The notes under the pieces are model-generated. The model worked only from the letters and a program-made list of their open reading frames with translations. It was not told where the DNA came from and ran no database searches. This document shows, piece by piece, positions 20,370 through 28,032 of a DNA stretch of 43,779 nucleotides. Position numbers and translations under genes: made by a program. The stretch spans positions 1 through 43,779 of the forward strand of contig NZ_RAIF01000025.1 in NCBI RefSeq assembly GCF_003671715.1, in the 5' to 3' direction. Each line of letters opens with the position of its first letter. The stretch's first letter is position 1. This DNA comes from Streptomyces sp. E2N166. GTDB taxonomy: Bacteria > Actinomycetota > Actinomycetes > Streptomycetales > Streptomycetaceae.

Positions 20370-20498
20370 GTGAAGAAGCTTCTCCTGGTCGCACTGGCCG
20401 CCATCGGCGGGCTCCTCGTGTACCGCCAGATCCAGGCGGATCGCGCCGAGCAGGATCTGTGGACGGAGGCGACTGACTCCGTGCCCACGGGTTCGTGA
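20370..20498 (+). CDS. DLW-39 family membrane peptide (42 residues)
   Basis: This tiny gene codes for MKKLLLVALAAIGGLLVYRQ followed by a short hydrophilic tail containing EQDLW, the motif that names the DLW-39 family (Actinobacteria, about 39 residues). It has one N-terminal membrane helix or uncleaved signal anchor. GTG at 20370 follows GAGG by seven bases. It has its own promoter-like -10 and a strong terminator, so it appears to be a single-gene transcription unit. The function of the family is unknown. Confidence 0.85.
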   Translation: MKKLLLVALAAIGGLLVYRQIQADRAEQDLWTEATDSVPTGS

Positions 20499-20525
20499 GT
20501 ACGACCGACATCCGGTCCTGAGCAG

Positions 20526-20553
20526 ACCCCGGCCGTCATACGGTCGGGGTTTT
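20526..20553 (+). terminator. Terminator of the DLW-39 gene
   Basis: A 10-bp stem with one G-T pair (20526-20535 with 20541-20550), a 5-nt loop and a run of four T (20550-20553) form a classical rho-independent terminator 27 bases after the stop. Confidence 0.8.
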
Positions 20554-20555
20554 GT

Positions 20556-20597
20556 GTTGCCCGGACGCCGTTGCCCGGATGTCGTTGCCCGGATCCC
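20556..20597. repeat. Three-copy 14-bp tandem repeat
   Basis: GTTGCCCGGA followed by four variable bases is repeated at 20556, 20570 and 20584. It lies just after the DLW-39 terminator in the leader of the next gene. Confidence 0.75.
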
Positions 20598-20709
20598 GCC
20601 GCCGGGATTCCGTGCGGGGGCGCGGAAGCGCGGGGTCGCGCGGCAGGATGGGCCACGGTCCGGTCCGGGTGGCGGCGACAGCGCCGGTGAGCGCGAGGGG
20701 TGGCGGGTG

Positions 20710-22092
20710 ATGGGGCGGTGGTGTACGGCTCGGCGGGGCGGCGCCGGGGCAGGGCGTGACGGATCAGGACTTGCGGGGTTTGCGGGACTCGCGGGGCGTG
20801 GCGGGTCAGTGCCTGACCGACCGCGTACGCCCGTGCGGCTGGCGGTCGTGACCGTCGTACTGGCCACGACCGCCGCCCTGCCCGCCGGTGCCCCGCTCGC
20901 GGCGGGCGCGCCCCCCGGCTACGCCTTCGCCGAGGACGCCCGGCGGATCGAGGGCGCCAGCGGCACCTCGGACGCCGTACGCCTGGAACCCGGCGCCACG
21001 TACCGCAGTTCCCTGCCGAGAAGCGGCACTCTCCACTACCGCCTCGAACTCGACGCGGCGTCGGACGCCTACGTCGCCGTCACCGCCGCACCCGGCCCCG
21101 ACGGCGAGGTCACCGCCGTCGACGGCATCCGGGTCTCCGTGCAGGACGCCGAGGGCGGTTCCTGCTCGTCCGACAGCGCGACCTTCGGCGCCGCCCGCAG
21201 CCCCCGCCCCGTCACGGCCCGGGGCATGCGCGAGATCGCCCCCGGCGAGACCCGGTGCCAGGACCCCGGCACCTACTACGTCGCGGTCGAGCGGTCCCGG
21301 CCCCAGGACTCACCGCCGGGCGCCTGGGACCTGGAGCTCACCGCCGTCACCGAACCGCGCCCGGAGCGGACCGGCGCGACCACCGCGCCCGACGCCTGGG
21401 ACTCCGCCTCCCCCGCCCCTCTCGCCGGCGAGCCCGAACGGCGCCCGGGCGGCAGCGGCTTCGCCCACGCCACCGCCGTCGGGCAGGGAGTCTGGCGTGA
21501 CGACATCCGGCCCGGACAGACCCTCTTCTACAAGGTGCCGCTCGACTGGGGCCGCCAGTTGCACGCGACCGCCGAACTCGGCAGCTCCGGTGACGGCTCC
21601 GGCTACGCCACCAGCGCCCTTCACCTGGCCCTCCACAACCCCGTGCGCGGCGAGGTCGACGACGCCGCGAGGGGGTACACCGGCCGCCCGACGTCGGTTG
21701 CTCTCGCTCCCCTGCCGCCGGTGGCCTACGCCAACCGGTACGCCACCGACGCACAGGCCGGCGCGCTGCGGTTCGCCGGCTCCTACTACCTCGTGGTGCA
21801 CCTCGCGGCACAGGTGGCCGACGACTTCGGCGACGGGCCCTTCGGGCTGACGCTGCGCGTACGGCTCGGGGGAGCGGCCCGGACCGGCCCGGAGTACGCG
21901 GGGGAGTCCGAACCGAAGGGCGTCTTCGATGTCTCGGCACAGGACCGTGAGGCCGCGCCGGAGGGCGGCGGCGGGGGTGACGACCTCGCCATGAAGGCGG
22001 TCGCCGTGGGCGGTATCGGCACCGGCAGCCTGCTGCTCGTGGCCCTGGGAGTGTGGACGGCGGCGGCGCGGCGCGGGCCGGGCAGGACCTAG
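20710..22092 (+). CDS. Secreted, C-terminally membrane-anchored protein of unknown function
   Basis: From ATG 20710 the product has 460 residues. A basic, Gly-rich start is followed by a hydrophobic export signal (LAVVTVVLATTAALPAG) and an Ala-rich cleavage region. Two beta-rich extracellular modules follow; the second (FAHATAVGQGVWRDDIRPGQTLFYKVPLDWG) resembles the region found after VWA domains in Streptomyces surface proteins. The end is a Gly/Glu linker, one membrane helix (GIGTGSLLLVALGVWTAAA) and a basic tail, giving a type I topology. GAGGGG (20695-20700) supports GTG 20707 or ATG 20710; GTG 20833 would start at the signal itself. It converges on the kinase gene across 16 bases. Function unknown. 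Confidence 0.78.
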   Translation: MGRWCTARRGGAGAGRDGSGLAGFAGLAGRGGSVPDRPRTPVRLAVVTVVLATTAALPAGAPLAAGAPPGYAFAEDARRIEGASGTSDAVRLEPGATYRSSLPRSGTLHYRLELDAASDAYVAVTAAPGPDGEVTAVDGIRVSVQDAEGGSCSSDSATFGAARSPRPVTARGMREIAPGETRCQDPGTYYVAVERSRPQDSPPGAWDLELTAVTEPRPERTGATTAPDAWDSASPAPLAGEPERRPGGSGFAHATAVGQGVWRDDIRPGQTLFYKVPLDWGRQLHATAELGSSGDGSGYATSALHLALHNPVRGEVDDAARGYTGRPTSVALAPLPPVAYANRYATDAQAGALRFAGSYYLVVHLAAQVADDFGDGPFGLTLRVRLGGAARTGPEYAGESEPKGVFDVSAQDREAAPEGGGGGDDLAMKAVAVGGIGTGSLLLVALGVWTAAARRGPGRT

Positions 22093-22108
22093 GCGAGTCC
22101 GCCGGGGC

Positions 22109-23632
22109 TCAGATACGGGTCAGGGCCCAGAAGCCCACGGCGTAGCAGGCCAGCGCGAGGAGCAGCAGCGGGACGGCCACCCTGGCCGGAGGCCCGGGGC
22201 GCCGCCGCCGTGCCGCGCGGTGCTGCGGATACGCCTGGGCCGGAGGGCGCGACCGCGGGCTCCGAGCGGTGTACGAGGCGGTGGGGACGTCGGCTCGCTG
22301 CTCCGGTGACGGTGTCAGCGCCTGGGCGGGGAGCGGAGGAGCGTACGGGGGCCGGTACCGCGGGCTGCCCGGGAAGTCCGGGGTCCGTGCGTGCCCCTGC
22401 GGGGGGCCGGGCGCGGCCGAGGAGGCGACGGTCGGCTGCGGGGGCGGGAGATGGAAACTGCCGGTCTCCGACATGGCGGACGGCCCGGCGGTCCCGGGAG
22501 GCGCCGCCGACGGCGTGCGGTCAGGGGTGGACGACGTACGGTCCGGGGCCCCCAGGCCGTCCGGGGCCCTCATGCCGTCCGGGATCCCCATGCCGCCGTC
22601 CGGGGCCCTCATGCCGTCCGGGACCGACGGCGTACGGCCCGGAGCCGACGGCGTAACGTCCGGCTCCGGCGCCGATCCCGAGCCGAGCGGCCGCCGTGGG
22701 TCCGTCGGGGCGGCGTCCAGGCCCGGGGCGGCGTCCACGCCCGAGGCCCGCCTGAGTGGCCCGTCGGGCCCGAACCCCGTGGGCAGCGGGCCGACTTGGT
22801 CGAATATCTCGATCAGCTCGTCGTCGGGTCCCGGCTCCGGCAGCAGCTCCGCCGCCGCGGCCAGCGCCTTGCGCGCCCCCGTGGCGGTGCGGAACCTCGC
22901 CGGGGGGTCCGGCTGCACCAGAGTCGCCACGACCTGCCACAGCGGCTCGGGAATCCCCTGCGGCGCGGGCGGCGTCCCGTGTTCGGCGAAGTACTGCACC
23001 AGCGCCTTGGCGTCCGGCTTCGCCCCCTCCAGCAGGTACAGGGCGACCAGGCCCACGGCGAACAGGTCGGCCGGGAAGTCCGGCTCCGCGCCCATCATCT
23101 GCTCCGGCGCGAGGTAACCCGGCGTCCCCACCACGAGGTTGGTCTCCGTCAGCCGGGGCTCGCCCAGCCGCATCGCGATGCCGAAGTCGGACAGCCGCAA
23201 CCGGGGCCGTCCCGTTCCCGTCGCTTCGAGCAGCAGGTTGGCGGGCTTGATGTCACGGTGTACGACGTCCTCCGCGTGCACCGCCGCCAGGCCCGCGAGG
23301 AGCTGGTCGAGGAGGGTGCAGACGAAGGCGGGCGGCAGGGGCCCGTAGTCCCCGACCAGGTGGACGAGCGAACCGCCCGTGACCAGATCCATGGTGAACA
23401 GGACCTTGTCGTCGTCGGCGGCCCAGCTCGCGGGCGCGAGCACATGGGGATGATCGATCCGCATCGCCTGTTCGCGCACGAACCGCAGTAGCGAGTGCGC
23501 GTCCCGCTGTTGGAGCACCTTGGCGGCCACGTACCGCCGGCGGCGGTGGTCCCAGGCACGCCAGACGGCACCGACCCCGCCCCGGCCGATCGGATCGACC
23601 AGCTCGTACCGGCCCGCGAAGACCTCACCCAT
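22109..23632 (-). CDS. Membrane-anchored Ser/Thr protein kinase (Hanks type)
   Basis: The 507-residue kinase has a complete catalytic domain: GRGGVGAVW glycine loop, Lys38, HRDIKPAN (catalytic Asp127), DFG-like SDFG (Asp149) and GTPGYLAPEQ. A ~180-residue Pro/Asp/Gly-rich linker follows and contains near-identical PDGMRAPDG repeats. The protein ends in one membrane helix (about 483-505) with almost nothing outside, so it cannot sense through an extracellular domain as PASTA kinases do. ATG 23632 aligns with other kinases; GGAGGAG is 12 bases upstream. A 13-residue longer ATG start is less likely. The HTH regulator gene ends 88 bases upstream on the same strand and is an attractive phosphorylation partner. 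Confidence 0.92.
   Translation of the reverse strand: MGEVFAGRYELVDPIGRGGVGAVWRAWDHRRRRYVAAKVLQQRDAHSLLRFVREQAMRIDHPHVLAPASWAADDDKVLFTMDLVTGGSLVHLVGDYGPLPPAFVCTLLDQLLAGLAAVHAEDVVHRDIKPANLLLEATGTGRPRLRLSDFGIAMRLGEPRLTETNLVVGTPGYLAPEQMMGAEPDFPADLFAVGLVALYLLEGAKPDAKALVQYFAEHGTPPAPQGIPEPLWQVVATLVQPDPPARFRTATGARKALAAAAELLPEPGPDDELIEIFDQVGPLPTGFGPDGPLRRASGVDAAPGLDAAPTDPRRPLGSGSAPEPDVTPSAPGRTPSVPDGMRAPDGGMGIPDGMRAPDGLGAPDRTSSTPDRTPSAAPPGTAGPSAMSETGSFHLPPPQPTVASSAAPGPPQGHARTPDFPGSPRYRPPYAPPLPAQALTPSPEQRADVPTASYTARSPRSRPPAQAYPQHRAARRRRPGPPARVAVPLLLLALACYAVGFWALTRI
22557..22623. repeat. 28-bp direct repeats in the kinase linker
   Basis: Identical 28-mers at 22557-22584 and 22596-22623 give a 39-bp (13-codon) period and code for the APDGMRAPDG-type linker repeats of the kinase. 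Confidence 0.8.
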
Positions 23633-23719
23633 GGCTGTGCGCCGCTCCTCCCCTGGGACCTGCCACGCCACTCCCGCGGCCCGGCCGCCGGACCCCCTTC
23701 CGGCGACCGGGCCCCGGTG

Positions 23720-24268
23720 TCAGTTCTGGTGGGACTGGTAGTGCGCCACGGCGTCCGAGGTGCGGCCGGCGCCGTACACCCGCAGGAACTCCGCCAGCTC
23801 CGGGTGGGAGCCGGACAGGGAGTCCGCCGCGTCGATGATGTCCCCGGCGGCCGCCACCGAGCGCAGCAGCGACTGGATCTCGCGGACCACCCGCTTGACC
23901 GTGGGCGCTCCCGAACTGCTCGTGGTCGTGGTGGTGTTGTTGAGCACCGAGCCCCCCTGCGACTTCTTGATCTCGTCCATGCGCTCAGTCGCCTCGGCCG
24001 CGCTCACGCTGCCGTCCGCCACCTGCCCCGCCAGGTCCTGCAGCAGCTGCACCCGCTGAACCACCGCGGGGTTGCCGATCTTCGCCCGCTGGCCACTCAT
24101 CAGCTGCGACAGCATCGGTGCGGACAGCCCCAGCACCCCCGCGAGACGAGCCTGGTTGAGACCAAGATCGTCGATCAGCCTGCGGAAGAGCGCCCCCAGC
24201 GGCTCCCCATACCAGTTCCGCTGCAGTTCCCGCGCTCTTGCGGTGGCTTCCTGCTGTGCGGCGTCCAT
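23720..24268 (-). CDS. Helix-turn-helix DNA-binding regulator
   Basis: The 182-residue protein has an N-terminal HTH at about 36-58 (LNQARLAGVLGLSAPMLSQLMSGQR) of the Xre/Cro type, a helical segment (VVQRVQLLQDLAGQVADG), a Thr/Ser linker (NNTTTTTSSSG), and a C-terminal helical domain (VKRVVREIQSLLRSV... HPELAEFLRVYG). The Ser/Thr-rich linker is a plausible phosphorylation target for the adjacent kinase; this is inference. ATG 24268 has GGGAG six bases upstream; a 20-residue upstream ATG would run through a palindrome that looks like an operator. The gene lies just before tRNA-Ala on the opposite strand. Confidence 0.87.
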   Translation of the reverse strand: MDAAQQEATARARELQRNWYGEPLGALFRRLIDDLGLNQARLAGVLGLSAPMLSQLMSGQRAKIGNPAVVQRVQLLQDLAGQVADGSVSAAEATERMDEIKKSQGGSVLNNTTTTTSSSGAPTVKRVVREIQSLLRSVAAAGDIIDAADSLSGSHPELAEFLRVYGAGRTSDAVAHYQSHQN

Positions 24269-24300
24269 TGCGTCTCCCCATCGCTTCCCCAAAAACCGCA

Positions 24301-24316
24301 GTTCGCTCCAGCGAAC
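24301..24316. promoter_or_regulatory. Perfect palindrome upstream of the HTH gene (candidate operator)
   Basis: GTTCGCT-CC-AGCGAAC is a perfect 7-2-7 inverted repeat, 33 bases upstream of the HTH start. Size and position suit a dimeric repressor that controls its own gene. Confidence 0.5.
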
Positions 24317-24366
24317 CACGCCGAGCATCTTACGGAGCGTGGTGTTTCACCGGGACCCCCAATCAT

Positions 24367-24397
24367 TTGTGAGATACGGGGGGCGACCCGGTACTCT
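24367..24397 (+). promoter_or_regulatory. Candidate promoter of tRNA-Ala
   Basis: TTGTGA (24367-24372) and TACTCT (24392-24397) lie 19 bases apart and 51 bases before the tRNA. The spacer is longer than ideal. Confidence 0.4.
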
Positions 24398-24447
24398 TGT
24401 CTGCGGCGCCCCGTCGGCACGATGTTTCCCGGCCGGACGCCTCCTTC

Positions 24448-24520
24448 GGGGCCTTAGCTCAGTTGGTAGAGCGCTGTCTTTGCATGGCAGATGTCAGGGG
24501 TTCGACTCCCCTAGGCTCCA
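24448..24520 (+). tRNA. tRNA-Ala (anticodon TGC)
   Basis: The cloverleaf is complete. Acceptor GGGGCCT pairs with AGGCTCC and includes the G3-T70 pair that identifies alanine tRNAs. The D arm AGCTCAGTTGGTAGAGC, anticodon loop TTTGCAT with TGC, and T arm GGTTCGACTCC are all present. The discriminator is A and CCA is not encoded. Confidence 0.97.
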
Positions 24521-24529
24521 CTCGTATAT

Positions 24530-24567
24530 CCCCTCTGAACTGCGGGAACGCGGTTCGGAGGGGCTTT
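24530..24567 (+). terminator. Terminator after tRNA-Ala
   Basis: An 11-bp stem with one G-T pair (24530-24540 with 24553-24563) followed by CTTTT lies nine bases after the tRNA. It could also serve the minus-strand histidine kinase gene that ends at 24596. Confidence 0.75.
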
Positions 24568-24595
24568 TCGCGTTCTGGTGCGTTCCCGTGATCCC

Positions 24596-25690
24596 TCACC
24601 TGCCGGCGTACGGGGACAGCACGGGTAGTTCCACGGTGACGCGCATGCCGCCGGCGGAGCGTGGGGCGAGGGTGAGGGTCCCGTCGTGGGTCCGGGCGAT
24701 GGTACTGACGATCGCCAGGCCGAGCCCGACGCCTGCCTGGTCGGTGTGGACGCGTTCGGTGCCCCGCTGGAAGGGTTCGGTGAGGAACGAGAGCACCCGT
24801 GGATCGATGTGCTCGCCGGTGTTCTCGACTGTGAGCACCACGCTCCTGGGGCGGACGCCGGTGTGCACCCATACGTTGCCGTGCTCCGGCAGGTTGTGGA
24901 CGATCGCGTTCTGCACGAGGTTCATGGTCAGCTGCAGCAGCAGCGTCGGCGATCCGCTCGTCGGGGCGATGTCCCCGCGGGTCTCGAGGGCGACACCGTG
25001 CTTTTCCGCGAGGGGCAGCAGCGTCTCGGTGGCTTCTTCCGCCACGAGGGACAGGTCGACGCGTTCCCGGGCGAAGGACCGCTGCTCGACGCGGCTGAGC
25101 AGGAGCAGTGCCTCGGTGAGGTCGATTGCTCGGGCGTTGACGGCGTGGAGGCGGTCGACGAGTTCGCCGGTGTCCTGGTCCGGATCGGTGCGGGCCACGT
25201 CGAGCAGTGCCTTGGAGATCGCCAGCGGGGTGCGCAACTCATGAGAGGCGTTGGCCGTGAACCGGCGCTGCTCGGCGACGTGTGCTTCGAGCCGCGCGAA
25301 CATCGTGTCGAAGGCGTCGGCGAGTTCGCGGAACTCGTCCGCGCGGCCCGGCAGCCGGATCCGGTGGGAGAGCGATCCGTCGGTGGCCATGCGTGTGGCG
25401 TGTGTGATGTGGGTCAGGGGGGCGAGCATGCGGCCGGCGAGGAACCACCCTCCCAGGAGGCCGAACACCAGGAGGAACACCATTACCGCTGCTGCCGTCG
25501 GGGCGAAGTCGCGCACGAAGATGGTGCCCGGAGTCACTCGCACCGCCCCCGATTCATTGGTCTGCCACCACCCCTGTCGCAGCAGGAACACTCCTACGGC
25601 GACGAGCAGCAAGGCCCCCGCGAGCATGAGGAATCCGGCGTAGCTGAGGGTGAGCTTGAGGCGAACACTCAGCCCGGGCCGCCTATCCAC
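24596..25690 (-). CDS. Sensor histidine kinase with a minimal extracellular loop
   Basis: The 364-residue kinase has two membrane helices (about 16-38 and 63-86) with only ~24 residues between them, a HAMP segment, the phosphorylated His150 in ASHELRTPLA, an N box (NLVQNAIVHN) and the G box GVGLGLAIV. The short loop suggests sensing within or at the membrane, as in VanS-like and intramembrane-sensing kinases. GTG 25690 overlaps the response-regulator stop by eight bases, so the pair is translationally coupled. The regulator gene comes first. Divergently placed is a VanJ-like gene that may be a target of the system (inference). Confidence 0.93.
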   Translation of the reverse strand: MDRRPGLSVRLKLTLSYAGFLMLAGALLLVAVGVFLLRQGWWQTNESGAVRVTPGTIFVRDFAPTAAAVMVFLLVFGLLGGWFLAGRMLAPLTHITHATRMATDGSLSHRIRLPGRADEFRELADAFDTMFARLEAHVAEQRRFTANASHELRTPLAISKALLDVARTDPDQDTGELVDRLHAVNARAIDLTEALLLLSRVEQRSFARERVDLSLVAEEATETLLPLAEKHGVALETRGDIAPTSGSPTLLLQLTMNLVQNAIVHNLPEHGNVWVHTGVRPRSVVLTVENTGEHIDPRVLSFLTEPFQRGTERVHTDQAGVGLGLAIVSTIARTHDGTLTLAPRSAGGMRVTVELPVLSPYAGR

Positions 25691-26381
25691 GGCCCGCGCC
25701 GTCCTCACGTCCGGTACCGGGTCCCGTGTCGATGCGGTAGCCGACGCCCGGCACGGTGGCGATGATCCAGGGCTCGCCGAGGCGTTTGCGCAGGGCGGAG
25801 ACCGTGATGCGCACGGCGTTGGTGAAGGGGTCGGCGTTCTCGTCCCACGCTCGCTCCAGGAGATCCTCGGCGCTGACCACACCGCCTTCGGCGGTGACGA
25901 GGACTTCGAGCACCGCGAACTGTTTGCGGGTGAGCGCGACGTAGCGGTCGTCGCGGTAGACCTCGCGGCGGAACGGATCCAGACGCAGGCCCGCGATCTC
26001 TCGTACGGGAGGCCTGGGGAGCGCCCGCCTGCGGTCGAGCGCTCTGAGCCTGAGTACGAGCTCCCGCAGTTCGAACGGCTTCGTGAGGTAGTCGTCGGCG
26101 CCGAGTCCGAACCCCGAAGCCTTGTCGTCGAGACGGTCGGCGGCGGTGAGCATCAGGATCGGCATGCCGCTGCCGGAGGCCACGATGCGTTTGGCGACCT
26201 CGTCGCCGGAGGGACCGGGGATGTCGCGGTCGAGGACGGCGATGTCGTAGGTGTTGACGCCGAGCAGTTCCAGAGCGGTGCCGCCGTCACCCGCGATGTC
26301 GGCGGCGATCGCTTCCAGACGCAGACCGGCGCGGATGGCTTCCGCCATGTAGGGCTCGTCCTCGACCACCAAGACACGCAT
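25683..26381 (-). CDS. OmpR/PhoB-family response regulator
   Basis: The 232-residue protein has a receiver domain with the acidic pair E7-D8, phosphoacceptor Asp51 (AVLDRDIPG), Thr79 and Lys101 (LTKPF). A C-terminal winged-helix DNA-binding domain follows, with RKQFAVLEVLV, SAEDLLERAWD and the wing VRGVGYRI-like motif TVPGVGYRI. ATG 26381 gives the canonical start MRVLVVEDEP, although GGAGG is only two bases upstream. The gene is the first of a two-gene operon with the sensor kinase and is divergent from the VanJ-like gene, 141 bases away, where its binding site would be expected. Confidence 0.93.
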   Translation of the reverse strand: MRVLVVEDEPYMAEAIRAGLRLEAIAADIAGDGGTALELLGVNTYDIAVLDRDIPGPSGDEVAKRIVASGSGMPILMLTAADRLDDKASGFGLGADDYLTKPFELRELVLRLRALDRRRALPRPPVREIAGLRLDPFRREVYRDDRYVALTRKQFAVLEVLVTAEGGVVSAEDLLERAWDENADPFTNAVRITVSALRKRLGEPWIIATVPGVGYRIDTGPGTGREDGAGRG

Positions 26382-26522
26382 GGCCTCCAGGCTACGAGTC
26401 GGTACATATCGTCGTCGTATCGAATTCCGCATACGTGCCGGCAACACCGTGTCGCTTTCACTCGTCCCCGGGCCCTGGGCCCGGAGAGAACGAACGAACA
26501 CAGCGGTGAGCGAGGGCGGACG

Positions 26523-27635
26523 ATGACGCGAGTGGACACGGCGGAGACCGGACAGGACAGCCCGGCGGACACCCGCGCGCCGGACGACGGAGCCGGTGCA
26601 CCGGCGGCCGGCGCCGACGGGACCTGGCACGCGGGCGCTCGCCGGACCGTCCGCAACGGCTTCCGGCCCGGACCCTGGAAGCGTGGTCCGGTCATCGCGG
26701 CGCTGGCGCTGTTCCTCGGCCTCTTCATGCTGCTGCACCCGAAGATCCCGAACCGGACCGGTGGCCTCGGCAGCCTGGCGGAGACCTTCCTGCCCTGGTT
26801 CGGCGTTTTCGTCCCGGTGCTGCTGGCCGGGGCGCTGTGGCGCCGCTCCGCCTGCGCGGTGGTCGCGCTGCTGCTGCCGGTCACGGTCTGGCTGAACCTC
26901 TACGGCGGGCTGCTCGGCGACAAGTCCCATCCGGGCGGCGACCTCACCGTGGTGAGCCACAACGTCGGCGCCGACAACCCCGACCCGGCGGGCACCGCCC
27001 GAGACCTGGCCGCCGCCGGCGCGGACGTGCTGGCACTGGAGGAGATCACCCCGCAGGCTCGGGGCACGTACGAGAGGGAACTGGCGAAGGCGTACCCGTA
27101 CCACGCGGTGCGGGGCACGGTCGGGCTGTGGAGCAGGCTGCCGCTGTCCGGCACCCGGCCGGTCGACATCGAGCAGGACGTCGGGCCGCTGGGGGACGCC
27201 AAGCCGGTCGAGGCCAGGATGGCCGACCATCGGGCGCTGCGCACCACGGTGGCCACGGACCAGGGGCCGCTGGCGGTGTACGTGGCCCACCTGGGTTCTG
27301 TACGGGTGCACCCCAGGACGGGCTTCTGGACGGACTCGCGGGACCGGAACGCGCGGGCGCTCGGCACGGCCCTCGCCGCCGAGCGAAACGAGCGCGTGGT
27401 GCTGCTCGGCGACCTGAACGGCACCATGGACGACCGTGCGTTCGACGGCATCACCTCGCGGCTGCACTCCGTTCAGGACGTGGCCGGGGACGGCTTCGGG
27501 TTCACCTGGCCGGCCAAGTTCCCGGTGGTGCGGATCGACCACGTCCTGGTCCGCGGCGTGGAGCCGGAGAGCTCTTGGCTGCTGCCGGCCACCGGCAGCG
27601 ACCACCGGCCGGTGGCGGCCGGGATCAGCTGGTGA
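26523..27635 (+). CDS. VanJ-like membrane protein with an endonuclease/exonuclease/phosphatase domain
   Basis: The 370-residue protein has a charged N-terminus, three membrane helices (about 56-72, 88-106, 109-130), and an external EEP-fold catalytic domain. Active-site residues are visible as SHNVG (Asn147), LALEEIT (Glu), GDLNGTMDD, IDHVLV and the final GSDHRPV. The topology is that of S. coelicolor VanJ, which raises teicoplanin resistance and probably acts on a lipid-linked envelope molecule; substrate assignment here is inference. GAGGG lies six bases before ATG 26523. Divergent placement from a short-loop two-component system suggests an antibiotic- or envelope-stress response unit. Confidence 0.85.
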   Translation: MTRVDTAETGQDSPADTRAPDDGAGAPAAGADGTWHAGARRTVRNGFRPGPWKRGPVIAALALFLGLFMLLHPKIPNRTGGLGSLAETFLPWFGVFVPVLLAGALWRRSACAVVALLLPVTVWLNLYGGLLGDKSHPGGDLTVVSHNVGADNPDPAGTARDLAAAGADVLALEEITPQARGTYERELAKAYPYHAVRGTVGLWSRLPLSGTRPVDIEQDVGPLGDAKPVEARMADHRALRTTVATDQGPLAVYVAHLGSVRVHPRTGFWTDSRDRNARALGTALAAERNERVVLLGDLNGTMDDRAFDGITSRLHSVQDVAGDGFGFTWPAKFPVVRIDHVLVRGVEPESSWLLPATGSDHRPVAAGISW

Positions 27636-28032
27636 ACCGACAGCATCGTGACCTCCCACCGCATGACCGGGCACCGGTGAGCTCGCCCCCATGGGCGATG
27701 GCCCGGGCCCGGGTCGGCCCGAGAGTGACAGGAAACACCAGACGGTCCCCTGCGAACCTCCGACGCCGAGGGCTTCCGCAACCGCCCCACCAGGCATGAC
27801 AGTTGGCCGAGCACCCCGCCGGTCCGTCTCGCCGCACCGTCGCACCGGAGCGACCGAGGCCCCTGGGCGTGCGCGGACTCCCCGGGCCCCGGCGAGCACC
27901 ACGGAGGTGCTGTCTGCTCTTGATATCGTCACCCCACAGGGCACCAGCGCCACACCCCTGCGGGGCGGTGCCACGTGGCTCATCGCCGTCGGAAGGCGTC
28001 CGGTCGCTACCGACGAGGTGGAAGGGGTAACC
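27636..28032. other. Spacer between the VanJ-like gene and the prenyltransferase gene
   Basis: About 400 bases without a supported gene. Small GC palindromes occur near 27690-27730 (CCCGGGCCCGGG and flanks), which may help end the upstream transcript. A TATCGT hexamer at 27924-27929 is a weak -10 candidate for the downstream gene. The open frame upstream of the prenyltransferase ATG is Pro/Arg-rich and has no ribosome site. Confidence 0.45.

Noticed and set aside
24344-24354. GTTTCACCGGG resembling half of a parS site
   Set aside because: Only the left half matches; the right half of the palindrome is lost.
12585-24520. Possible integrated element between the two tRNA genes
   Set aside because: No copy of either tRNA 3' end, no integrase, excisionase or replication gene; much of the content is typical of Streptomyces core chromosome.
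27691-28032. N-terminal extension of the prenyltransferase to an upstream ATG
   Set aside because: Pro/Arg-rich, no Shine-Dalgarno, and the family starts at the ATG at 28033.
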